Assembly: GCF_947492715.1 (NCBI RefSeq)
Contig: NZ_CANLNS010000001.1
Location: 744,001 to 808,000, forward strand
Direction of reading: 5' to 3'
DNA: 64,000 nucleotides
Source: an uncultured Psychroserpens sp.
Lineage (GTDB): Bacteria > Bacteroidota > Bacteroidia > Flavobacteriales > Flavobacteriaceae
In this document: positions 29,546-36,758 of the stretch, piece by piece
Layout of the letters: each line of letters opens with the position of its first letter
How positions within the stretch are numbered: position 1 is the first letter of the stretch
The notes under the pieces: generated by a model
The model's database searches: none
Seen by the model: the letters and a program-made list of their open reading frames with translations, nothing else
What the model was told of the DNA's origin: nothing
Program-made: the position numbers and the translations under genes

Positions 29546-31954
29546 ATGAAATTTAATACATTAATTCACCTACGTAATATCGGTTTTTGTTTGTTGTTGT
29601 TATCATCTTCTGTTTTAAGCCTCAATGCGCAGGTCAATCCAGAAGAGAATGTTATCACAGATTTTTATGAAGATTATGCCGAAGCACCAAGGGAAGTTGT
29701 TTTTGTTCATTTAAACAAATCCATCTATATTAATGGTGAAATGCTTGGTTTTACGGCATATGCCTTTGATAAGTTTACTAAAAAAAGGTCTAACCTTACA
29801 TCCAATTTGTATTGTACACTATCTGATCTCAACGGAAAAGTAATTAAAGAAAAGCTCATTCATATTGTTGATGGTGTGGCTTCTAATGTATTTTATATTG
29901 ACGAAAAGCTAAAAGGCGGTTCATTTATGTTTAAAGCCTATACAAACTGGATGCTTAACTTTGAAGAACAAAATCATTTCCAACAAGTTTTTAGTGTTCT
30001 TGATGCCGATTCGCAAACCGAAATTGCATCAAAAAAGATTGATGATCAGTTAGATATTCAGGTTTTGGGAGAAGGTGGTCATCTCATTTATAATACAATG
30101 AACACGGCTGGTATTATAGTTAAAAATAAATCAGGAAAAGGATTACCGAATGCCGAAGGCGAAATTATAGATGACAATGCTGTTGTTGTTAACGCATTTA
30201 AACTTAATGCTTTTGGCATTACCAAAGTCATTTTTAATCCGCAATCTGATCGTAAATATTTCATTAAAATTTACCATAATGACACAGATAAAACAGTAGA
30301 AATTAATACTATTAAACCCATTGGCTTTAATATGTCTGTAAACGATTTACGAGATAAACTCTCTGTTAAGTTTGGAACTAATGACGCTTCAATGCCAATG
30401 CTAAAAGGGAAGATATTTCAGTTGGCCATTCACAATGGCAATGATATAAGTATCATTCCATTTCAAATTAATGCACTTTCTAAAACCATGATTGTACCTA
30501 AATCAGAGTTGTTTTCTGGCATTAATATATTCACTGTATTTGATAATGAAAACAAACCTTTATTAGAGCGTATGATATTTAACGATTTAGATATTGAAAA
30601 AGGTCATACAAATTTTGTCTCGGCTACCCAAAGTAAAGATTCTTTACTAGTCACATTAAAAGTAGACAATTACCAATTAGACAGTTTCAATAACGTTAGC
30701 ATATCTGTACTCCCTTCAGATACTAAAAGCTATAATCATCATCACAATTTATTATCACAAATATATCTTCAACCTTATATTAAAACCCCTGTAGAGAATG
30801 CAGGTTATTATTTTAAAGATTCCAGCCGAAAAACATCTTATGAGCTCGATAATCTATTGCTTACTCAAGGTTGGAGTAGTTACGACTGGACAAACATATT
30901 TAATTTTGAAGCTATTTATAAATACGACTTTGAACAAGGAATTCGGGTTACTTCGAATATAAATGGTAAGACCAAATCTGGAATCTACATAAGTTATCCG
31001 CTTAAAAACAGTCCTTCACAACTATATACTATTTCTGAAAATGATAAGGCTATTTTAACCAAAGGCCTTTTTCCAAATACGGAAGATCAATTTAAAATTG
31101 GATATATTAACAAAAAAGGAGAGCCAAGAGCTCCATCCATTTATCCACAGTTCTATCCGGCAACATTTTCAAAGTTCGATAAAGTTTATGATTACGCCTT
31201 GTTTGGAAATTCTCAGATAAGCACGAGTACTAAAATTCCAAAAACACCTAGTTCATGGAGTGATATCGAAATCTTAGATGAAGTGGTTATTACAGGTAAA
31301 AAAGAAAAAACGCGCCTAGAAAAACTTCAGGAGAAAAAAATTAAGGGAAGAATTTTCGAAGTAACCGATAGAGAAAGACTTCGGTCTACGCCTATGCATG
31401 TGTATTTGAACTCTATAGGCTTTAACGCACAATATGACTATATAAACGCCGTATTTTCTATAACAAACCCTAGAGTAAGCTGGGGAAACAGTGTTCCTTT
31501 AGTATATTTAGATGATGTGCTTTTGGTAGAATCAAATTTTAATATCCTAGCCACACTTGATCTTTCGAATATAGATTACGTAGACGTAGAGTACTTTGGT
31601 TTTGGCGGCGGAATAAGAGGCCAAGCAGGTTATATTAAAATTTATACGAGCCCAGAATTTTTATACCGAAACGATGGCAAAAACAATAAGGTTTCATCTT
31701 TTGAGTTTCCATTAACTTTTGATGAAGAGAAGCAATATTACACACCTAAATATCAATTTTATAATACGAAATTTTTTAATGAATATGGCACCTTAGATTG
31801 GAAACCAAATTTAAAAGTTGCCAAAGACGGAATGATTCGTTTTAAAATTAAAAACTCAACAATTGAAGGTATTAATCTCTATATAAATGGTATTATTAAT
31901 GGTAACGAATTGCTTACGGAAGTTAAAATGATAGATACTGCAAAATCTAACTAA
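29546..31954 (+). CDS. Surface protein with MG2-like N-terminus and TonB plug-like C-terminus, no barrel
   Basis: 802 aa with a signal peptide (to about 'LNAQ', residue 28). 'VVFVHLNKSIYINGEMLGFTAYAFDK' resembles the macroglobulin MG2 strand pattern. Near residue 580 'ILDEVVITGKKEKTRLEKLQEKK' starts a region like a TonB receptor plug ('PLVYLDDVLL', 'NIDYVDVEYFGFGGGIRGQAGYIKIYTS'), but only about 220 residues remain, too few for a 22-strand barrel. Such proteins occur widely in Bacteroidota with unknown roles. It is followed at 45 bases by an AraC regulator on the same strand. Confidence 0.7.
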   Translation: MKFNTLIHLRNIGFCLLLLSSSVLSLNAQVNPEENVITDFYEDYAEAPREVVFVHLNKSIYINGEMLGFTAYAFDKFTKKRSNLTSNLYCTLSDLNGKVIKEKLIHIVDGVASNVFYIDEKLKGGSFMFKAYTNWMLNFEEQNHFQQVFSVLDADSQTEIASKKIDDQLDIQVLGEGGHLIYNTMNTAGIIVKNKSGKGLPNAEGEIIDDNAVVVNAFKLNAFGITKVIFNPQSDRKYFIKIYHNDTDKTVEINTIKPIGFNMSVNDLRDKLSVKFGTNDASMPMLKGKIFQLAIHNGNDISIIPFQINALSKTMIVPKSELFSGINIFTVFDNENKPLLERMIFNDLDIEKGHTNFVSATQSKDSLLVTLKVDNYQLDSFNNVSISVLPSDTKSYNHHHNLLSQIYLQPYIKTPVENAGYYFKDSSRKTSYELDNLLLTQGWSSYDWTNIFNFEAIYKYDFEQGIRVTSNINGKTKSGIYISYPLKNSPSQLYTISENDKAILTKGLFPNTEDQFKIGYINKKGEPRAPSIYPQFYPATFSKFDKVYDYALFGNSQISTSTKIPKTPSSWSDIEILDEVVITGKKEKTRLEKLQEKKIKGRIFEVTDRERLRSTPMHVYLNSIGFNAQYDYINAVFSITNPRVSWGNSVPLVYLDDVLLVESNFNILATLDLSNIDYVDVEYFGFGGGIRGQAGYIKIYTSPEFLYRNDGKNNKVSSFEFPLTFDEEKQYYTPKYQFYNTKFFNEYGTLDWKPNLKVAKDGMIRFKIKNSTIEGINLYINGIINGNELLTEVKMIDTAKSN

Positions 31955-31999
31955 TATATTATGTTGTAATGTTTTGTTATTAAAAGAGACCATTAATTC

Positions 32000-32839
32000 A
32001 TGTCAAAAACATTTACAGAATTCTCTACAGATGCCATCTTAAAAGTTGGTAATGAAGATTTAGTATCTTCCTATTCCTCATCGCAACCAATTGGATTATA
32101 TACTTTTGTTTGGGCCAGTAAATCTCCAATTAAAGTTATTGTAGATGGTGTTCCTCTTACGATTGAAGCCCATCAAATTTTATCGCTCACAGCCATACAG
32201 TATTTCAAGTTTATTGAAGGAAGTGATGTGATTGTATACCAATTTAACCGAGAATTTTATTGCATAAAAGATCATGACAAAGAAGTGGGTTGTGCGGGTT
32301 TATTATTCTTCGGAAATGAGCATATCCCAATAATTTCACTTAATACATCTGAACAGCAGAAATTTTCTGTTTTACACGAAGTCTTTCTAGATGAATTAGA
32401 GACTACTGATACCATTCAGGCGGAGATGCTGCGTATGTTAATGGCTCGATTTATAATAAAAACAACGCGCTTACTTAAATCCAATCCTGAAGAATCTAAG
32501 CCATTAAAAAGTAAAAATGATACGCTAAGACATTTTAATTTTTTAGTTGAAACTCATTATAAAGAAGAACATGGTGTGGCTTTTTATGCCGAAAAACTAA
32601 ATAAATCACCAAAGACCCTATCTAATAGCTTTGCAAAATACAACAAGAGTCCTTTACAAATTATACATGATCGTCTTGTATTAGAAACAAAACGTCAATT
32701 GCTATATACCGATAAATCTTCAAAAGAAATCGCTTACGACATTGGGTTTGACGATGCCTCGCATTTAAGTCGGTTATTTAAAAAACAAACCTCACAAACA
32801 CCTTCAGAGTTCAAAAAAAACACCCAAACCATTACTTAG
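32000..32839 (+). CDS. AraC-family transcriptional regulator
   Basis: 279 aa. An N-terminal cupin-like sensing half ('PIKVIVDGVPLTIEAHQILSLTAIQYFKF') is joined to a C-terminal pair of HTHs: 'HGVAFYAEKLNKSPKTLSNSFAKYNKSPLQIIHDRLVLETKRQLL' and 'SSKEIAYDIGFDDASHLSRLFKKQTSQTPSEFKK'. The element GGGAAAAATTGACAAC begins at its stop codon and recurs upstream of the next gene, so it is the natural candidate activator of both downstream promoters. Confidence 0.92.
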   Translation: MSKTFTEFSTDAILKVGNEDLVSSYSSSQPIGLYTFVWASKSPIKVIVDGVPLTIEAHQILSLTAIQYFKFIEGSDVIVYQFNREFYCIKDHDKEVGCAGLLFFGNEHIPIISLNTSEQQKFSVLHEVFLDELETTDTIQAEMLRMLMARFIIKTTRLLKSNPEESKPLKSKNDTLRHFNFLVETHYKEEHGVAFYAEKLNKSPKTLSNSFAKYNKSPLQIIHDRLVLETKRQLLYTDKSSKEIAYDIGFDDASHLSRLFKKQTSQTPSEFKKNTQTIT

Positions 32840-32865
32840 GGAAAAATTGACAACTCAAAAGGAAA
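32838..32865 (+). promoter_or_regulatory. Operator-like element, copy 1
   Basis: AGGGAAAAATTGACAAC followed by two bases and AAAAGGAAA. It starts 59 bases before the -7-like CATCTTTG at 32897. The same element with the same 59-base spacing occurs at 33107. Likely an activator site; AraC at 32000 is the obvious candidate. Confidence 0.6.
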
Positions 32866-32896
32866 TCCTTCTATGTTCTAGACAATGAGTTCATCG

Positions 32897-32904
32897 CATC
32901 TTTG
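32897..32904 (+). promoter_or_regulatory. -7-like box, copy 1
   Basis: CATCTTTG is one base off TAnnTTTG and lies 27 bases upstream of the ATG at 32932. It is paired with the operator-like element at 32838. Confidence 0.45.
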
Positions 32905-32931
32905 TAGTGTTAAATCAAAACACAAATAAAG

Positions 32932-33084
32932 ATGAATACAAAACATATATCTCTTTTCAATTTAATTGAAATATTTAGAACTAGTCACAAAAAAATAATG
33001 CACACTATTAATCCGAAAACACATTGTGAACAAAAACATATTCACGATTATTATTGTGATGCAGAGAAGCCTCATATCAGTTAA
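32932..33084 (+). CDS. Small His/Cys-rich ORF (50 aa)
   Basis: ATG at 32932 after 'AAATAAAG'. The 50 residues include seven His and two Cys, e.g. 'THCEQKHIHDYYCDAEKPH', which could bind metal. It lies behind copy 1 of the duplicated promoter module, which argues that it, or its transcript, is expressed. No family recognised. Confidence 0.5.
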   Translation: MNTKHISLFNLIEIFRTSHKKIMHTINPKTHCEQKHIHDYYCDAEKPHIS

Positions 33085-33106
33085 TTTCCCAGACAAAAAA
33101 ACAAAA

Positions 33107-33136
33107 AGGGAAAAATTGACAACCTAAAAGGAAAAA
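33107..33136 (+). promoter_or_regulatory. Operator-like element, copy 2
   Basis: AGGGAAAAATTGACAAC then CTAAAAGGAAA, 59 bases before CATCTTTG at 33166. Identical over the first 17 bases to copy 1. Confidence 0.6.
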
Positions 33137-33165
33137 ATACCATTTTAAAACAACATAAGGCATTG

Positions 33166-33173
33166 CATCTTTG
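33166..33173 (+). promoter_or_regulatory. -7-like box, copy 2, of the AhpD-like gene
   Basis: CATCTTTG with the flanking GCATCTTTG shared with copy 1; 37 bases upstream of the ATG at 33211. Confidence 0.45.
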
Positions 33174-33210
33174 CAATGTAAATAATAACAAACATTTAAA
33201 AATAAATATC

Positions 33211-33759
33211 ATGACTACATTTAATGTACCAACACGAGAAGACGTAAGCGAAAATAACCAAGCTATTTTTGACAATTTAAATAAAGCCTTAGGATTTGTT
33301 CCTAACATTTTTGCAACACTTGCACATAGCGAAACAGCATTATCTAATTATTTAACTTTTTCTAATGCAAAAACAGCATTTACAAATAAAGAAAAAGAAG
33401 CTATCAATTTAGCAGTAAGTGAAATAAACAAATGTGTTTATTGCCTATCTGCTCATACAGCCATTAGTAAAATGAATGGTTTAACAGAAAACGAAGTATT
33501 AGAATTACGTTCTGGAAAAGCATCATTTAACCCTAAATTGGACGCACTTGCCAAATTAGCACAAAACATAACTGTAAACAGAGGTGCAACAGATGCATCT
33601 GTATTAGACAATTTCTTCGAAGTTGGATATACTAAAGGAGACCTTGCAGACGCTATTAATTTAGTTGGAGAAATTACAATTACCAACTACTTACACCGCA
33701 CAACTCAAGTACCTGTTGATTTTCCAGTTGCAGTTTCCTTAGAAGAAACTTTAGCATAA
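33211..33759 (+). CDS. AhpD/carboxymuconolactone decarboxylase-family protein
   Basis: 182 aa from ATG 33211. The CMD-family redox motif 'CVYCLSAHTAISK' (CxxC...H) sits near residues 75-85 after 'KEAINLAVSEINK'. Such proteins act as thiol-dependent peroxidase partners. 'LNKALGFVPNIFATLAHSETAL' is the usual N-terminal helix. The gene is driven from the second operator-like module and is followed by the cupredoxin-like gene 37 bases downstream, probably one unit responding to the AraC regulator, perhaps to oxidative or electrophile stress (inference). Confidence 0.9.
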   Translation: MTTFNVPTREDVSENNQAIFDNLNKALGFVPNIFATLAHSETALSNYLTFSNAKTAFTNKEKEAINLAVSEINKCVYCLSAHTAISKMNGLTENEVLELRSGKASFNPKLDALAKLAQNITVNRGATDASVLDNFFEVGYTKGDLADAINLVGEITITNYLHRTTQVPVDFPVAVSLEETLA

Positions 33760-33796
33760 TTTAAGACTTAACATAAATATAAATAACATAAACAAG

Positions 33797-34186
33797 ATGA
33801 AAAAAATAATTTCAATATTCGTAATGGTTTTAGCATTTACATTAACTACAAATGCACAAGATAAAATGATGAAAGACAGCAAAGTAAAAACGTTGTCATT
33901 AGAGCAAACTACAGGTGAGTTCACACAAAAAGCATTAACCGTAAGTGAAGGTACTTACATTTTTGAAGTTGCAAATAATAATGTAGGAACAGATGTAGGG
34001 TTTGTTCTTGTACCAAAAGGAAAAGATGCTTCAAAGCCAGAAAACCACATTAAAACGGCCTATGTAACATCTGTTGTAAAAGATGGAGAAACACAAACTT
34101 CAAATAAAACTAAACTAACAAAAGGAGAGTACGTTTATTTTTGTCCGTTAAACAAAACACCGCAATATACACTTATTGTAAAATAG
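33797..34186 (+). CDS. Periplasmic cupredoxin-like protein lacking a full copper site
   Basis: 129 aa with a signal peptide ending 'TTNAQ' (residue 20). The body has the cupredoxin-style 'EGTYIFEVANNNVGTDVGFVLVPKG' and 'KGEYVYFCPLNKTPQYTLIVK'. A type-1 copper site needs His, Cys, His and usually Met; here the Cys is present but the 'C-x4-H' His and the Met are missing and only one His (in 'ENHIKTAY') is seen. It is therefore more likely a structural relative than an electron carrier. Followed by a strong terminator. Confidence 0.65.
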   Translation: MKKIISIFVMVLAFTLTTNAQDKMMKDSKVKTLSLEQTTGEFTQKALTVSEGTYIFEVANNNVGTDVGFVLVPKGKDASKPENHIKTAYVTSVVKDGETQTSNKTKLTKGEYVYFCPLNKTPQYTLIVK

Positions 34187-34206
34187 GTAAGTTGATTGAT
34201 TGATAG

Positions 34207-34240
34207 AAAAAGAGGCTTTTATTATAAAAGCCTCTTTTTT
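34207..34240 (+). terminator. Terminator of the AhpD/cupredoxin unit
   Basis: AAAAAGAGGCTTTT and AAAAGCCTCTTTTT are perfect arms around an ATTAT loop, 20 bases after the stop. Confidence 0.85.
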
Positions 34241-34337
34241 GTTTTAAAATTCTGTAATTATACTATTTTCATTGCGACTTTTACTTAATACAGACTTATT
34301 TTGTAACTTTAGCGTTTAAAATTAAAAAGAAAAATTA

Positions 34338-35672
34338 ATGAAAAACAAAACTACTTACCCACGAAATTTTTTCTCTAAAGCAATGAGGCAAAACAAAGCT
34401 CTAGCATTTGCTTTGATTATGCTATGCTCTGCTTTTTCATTCGCTCAGGACTATCAAATTGTTGGCGAAGCTGTTTACCCAGAAGGACCAACTTGTGAAT
34501 ACCCAAAAATATTTGACCCGAATGCAGAACAAATTTCTATACCAAACAACTTAATTATGGCAAGAGATGGCGCTGATACAAATGGTGCAGCTTGCTCTAA
34601 CTTTGTTGTATCTTATAATGGATTTACAGCTGAGGCACAAGCAGCATTTCAATTTGCGGTAGATATTTGGTCTAATACTATAGAGTCATCAGTACCAATT
34701 AGAATTAATGCCAATTATACAGCTTTAGGTCCTGGTGTTTTAGGTAGCGCAGCTCCAAATGGCTATTTTGAAGTTACTGGAGCAGGTATACCACCAAATA
34801 CGCTTTTTCCTAGAGCACTTGCAGAGAAATTAACAGGAAGTGATACAGATCCTTTTCCTCCTCAAGCATCTATAGATATTAACTGTAACTTTAGTAATGC
34901 AGTTAACTGGTACTTTGGAACTGATGCTAATCCGTTTTTTAACCAATTTGACTTTGTGTCTGTTGTATTACATGAGTTAGGTCATGGTTTAGGATTTGCT
35001 GGATTTGGAAGACCTAATGGATCAAATACTCAAGGATTACTTAGAAATGGTGGTTTTGTGAGTACTTATGACAACTTTGTTGAAAATGGTGCTGGAGTGT
35101 CTATTTTAGACTTCACAGATCCTTCAGCAGATTTATTACAACAATTTACAGGTGGAAATTTATTTACAAACAGTGCTGCGGCTATTGCTGCAAATGGAGG
35201 TGTAGCACCTGAATATTGGGCACCAAACCCATTTAACCAAGGGTCTAGTTATAGCCACTGGGATGATTTTGTGTTTCCAAATAACAATATAAACTCATTA
35301 ATGACTCCTTCTATAGGAAATGGTCAAGCTAACCATAATACTGGTCCGATAACACGTGGGTTATTTGAAGATATGGGATGGACGCTCTGCCCTGCACTTA
35401 GTGTTGATGATTTCACTTTAGAAAGTTTAGAAGTTGCGCCAAACCCATTTAGTGATAACCTTAGAATTACATTACCTGGGAATTATAATGATAGCGATTT
35501 TAATATCTCAATATTCGATGTTAATGGTAGAGTTGTATTAGATAAAGATGTATCTAGTATTAACAGAACTATTGATATGGATTTATCTGAGTTAAGAACT
35601 TCTATTTATTTTATGACTATAGAAGATGATGTTACTGGTTTATCGGTAACTAAAAAGATTATCAGACAGTAA
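34338..35672 (+). CDS. Secreted zinc metalloprotease-like protein with T9SS sorting domain
   Basis: 444 aa with a long signal sequence; Met16 (MRQNKALAFALIMLCSAFSFAQ) may be the true start. The zinc-site motif 'HELGHGLGFAGFG' (His212, Glu213, His216) is of HExxHxxGF type, but the third metzincin His is not at the usual +10 position, so the subfamily is unclear. The N-terminal part 'VSYNGFTAEAQAAFQFAVDIWSNTIESSVPIRINANY' is typical of Bacteroidota surface proteases of this kind. Residues from about 375 form a T9SS type A sorting domain ('LEVAPNPFSDNLRI', '..SVTKKIIRQ'). Confidence 0.85.
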   Translation: MKNKTTYPRNFFSKAMRQNKALAFALIMLCSAFSFAQDYQIVGEAVYPEGPTCEYPKIFDPNAEQISIPNNLIMARDGADTNGAACSNFVVSYNGFTAEAQAAFQFAVDIWSNTIESSVPIRINANYTALGPGVLGSAAPNGYFEVTGAGIPPNTLFPRALAEKLTGSDTDPFPPQASIDINCNFSNAVNWYFGTDANPFFNQFDFVSVVLHELGHGLGFAGFGRPNGSNTQGLLRNGGFVSTYDNFVENGAGVSILDFTDPSADLLQQFTGGNLFTNSAAAIAANGGVAPEYWAPNPFNQGSSYSHWDDFVFPNNNINSLMTPSIGNGQANHNTGPITRGLFEDMGWTLCPALSVDDFTLESLEVAPNPFSDNLRITLPGNYNDSDFNISIFDVNGRVVLDKDVSSINRTIDMDLSELRTSIYFMTIEDDVTGLSVTKKIIRQ

Positions 35673-35693
35673 TAAACTCTTATTATAAATATA

Positions 35694-35726
35694 AAAAAAC
35701 CCACGATTAATAATCGTGGGTTTTTT
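35694..35726. terminator. Bidirectional terminator between the metalloprotease and the lanthipeptide operon
   Basis: AAAAAACCCACGATTA and TAATCGTGGGTTTTTT are perfect inverted repeats. It ends the plus-strand protease unit and may also catch the minus-strand lanthipeptide operon. A second hairpin, TTATTCG-TAA-CGAATAA at 35833-35849, sits nearer the lanB-C stop but has no T-run. Confidence 0.85.
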
Positions 35727-35867
35727 CGTAAACAAAGCTTGGTTGGTACAGAACCTTATGAGGGCACACTCATTGTTCTTCAATAGATATCATATTTTAC
35801 CCCTAAACTAATTTATCTATTACCAAGCTAGATTATTCGTAACGAATAACCTCATCATCACTACCTC

Positions 35868-36758
35868 TCAACTAACCTTACTTTGTGCAATTTTGGATAG
35901 ATAGTAACGTGATAAAAAATCATAACATACCATTTCATTTAATCGGTTTTTAGACTTAAATACTCTATTCATAAGCATATGGATATAACTCGCCATTAAA
36001 TCATCTATATGTAATTCTAGTTTATGGTCTTGATTAAGTTTTAGAATACGAGAAGCAATTGTACTAATGTGGCGCTCCCTTTCTCTTAGGACATCTATTA
36101 TAGGTTCATACTCTGGAATATCGTGTTCTTTGAATGTTATAAAATTTGCAATTTTAGATCTGTCTTCTCTGTATTTATCATTTAATTGTTTTCCTAAAAA
36201 TTTGGTTTTTCCAAATTCTAAAGCAAACCCCGTTTTTAAGTCGTTTAATAGACTTTGCTTTCTAAGGCTAGAATACTCAAAACTTTCCAAGAGGGCATCT
36301 GTAGCCTTTAAAGCAAAAAGCCAACGTAATTCCTCACCTTCTTCACCTTCTATCATATCTATGAAATCAACAATCATTTTACTATCATGATAAAATAATT
36401 CTTCGGCTAATTCTATTGTATTACTGCCATATCTCTTTAACTCTCTCATATAAGTGTCTGACTGAACCTTCCAAATAAGACCTTGATGTATATACGCTTT
36501 TAGAAGTTCATTTAATTCATTGATTATCAACCCGACATCCTTTTTGTCAACACAGTAAAAACGTAATCTCAAATGGTATTTAGGGTCATTAAATCTTATA
36601 AAAAACCACTTATCAATAATCTTCTCTGCTATTAGTTTTTGAGTTAAAGGTTTGACGATTTCGGTTAAAATCACATCAGAAGTTTTTGGTCCTGAATAGA
36701 TTTTATAATACAACCAATGATCACCCAATATATATTTACTCTGAATCTCCTTATGCAT
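35868..36758 (-). CDS. LanB elimination domain protein (thiopeptide-type bacteriocin biosynthesis domain)
   Basis: 296 aa. 'GDHWLYYKIYSGPKTSDVILTEIVKPL' and 'WFFIRFNDPKYHLRLRFYC' match the SpaB C-terminal/thiopeptide-type biosynthesis domain, which in full LanB dehydratases removes glutamate from glutamylated Ser/Thr to give dehydroalanine/dehydrobutyrine. Here it is a separate protein whose start overlaps the stop of the N-terminal partner by eight bases, so the two are translationally coupled and together equal one LanB (about 1000 aa). Last gene of the lanthipeptide operon. Confidence 0.88.
   Translation of the reverse strand: MHKEIQSKYILGDHWLYYKIYSGPKTSDVILTEIVKPLTQKLIAEKIIDKWFFIRFNDPKYHLRLRFYCVDKKDVGLIINELNELLKAYIHQGLIWKVQSDTYMRELKRYGSNTIELAEELFYHDSKMIVDFIDMIEGEEGEELRWLFALKATDALLESFEYSSLRKQSLLNDLKTGFALEFGKTKFLGKQLNDKYREDRSKIANFITFKEHDIPEYEPIIDVLRERERHISTIASRILKLNQDHKLELHIDDLMASYIHMLMNRVFKSKNRLNEMVCYDFLSRYYLSKIAQSKVS

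Larger units (their letters stand above)
32840..33210. other. 371-base region with duplicated promoter module
   Basis: Holds two copies of an operator/-7 module (32838-32904 and 33107-33173) and a 50-codon reading frame between them. No other gene is apparent. Confidence 0.6.

Noticed and set aside
32000-32839. AraC gene as part of the lanthipeptide regulation
   Set aside because: Its operator-like repeats lie next to its own neighbours only, and two terminators separate it from the lanthipeptide operon.
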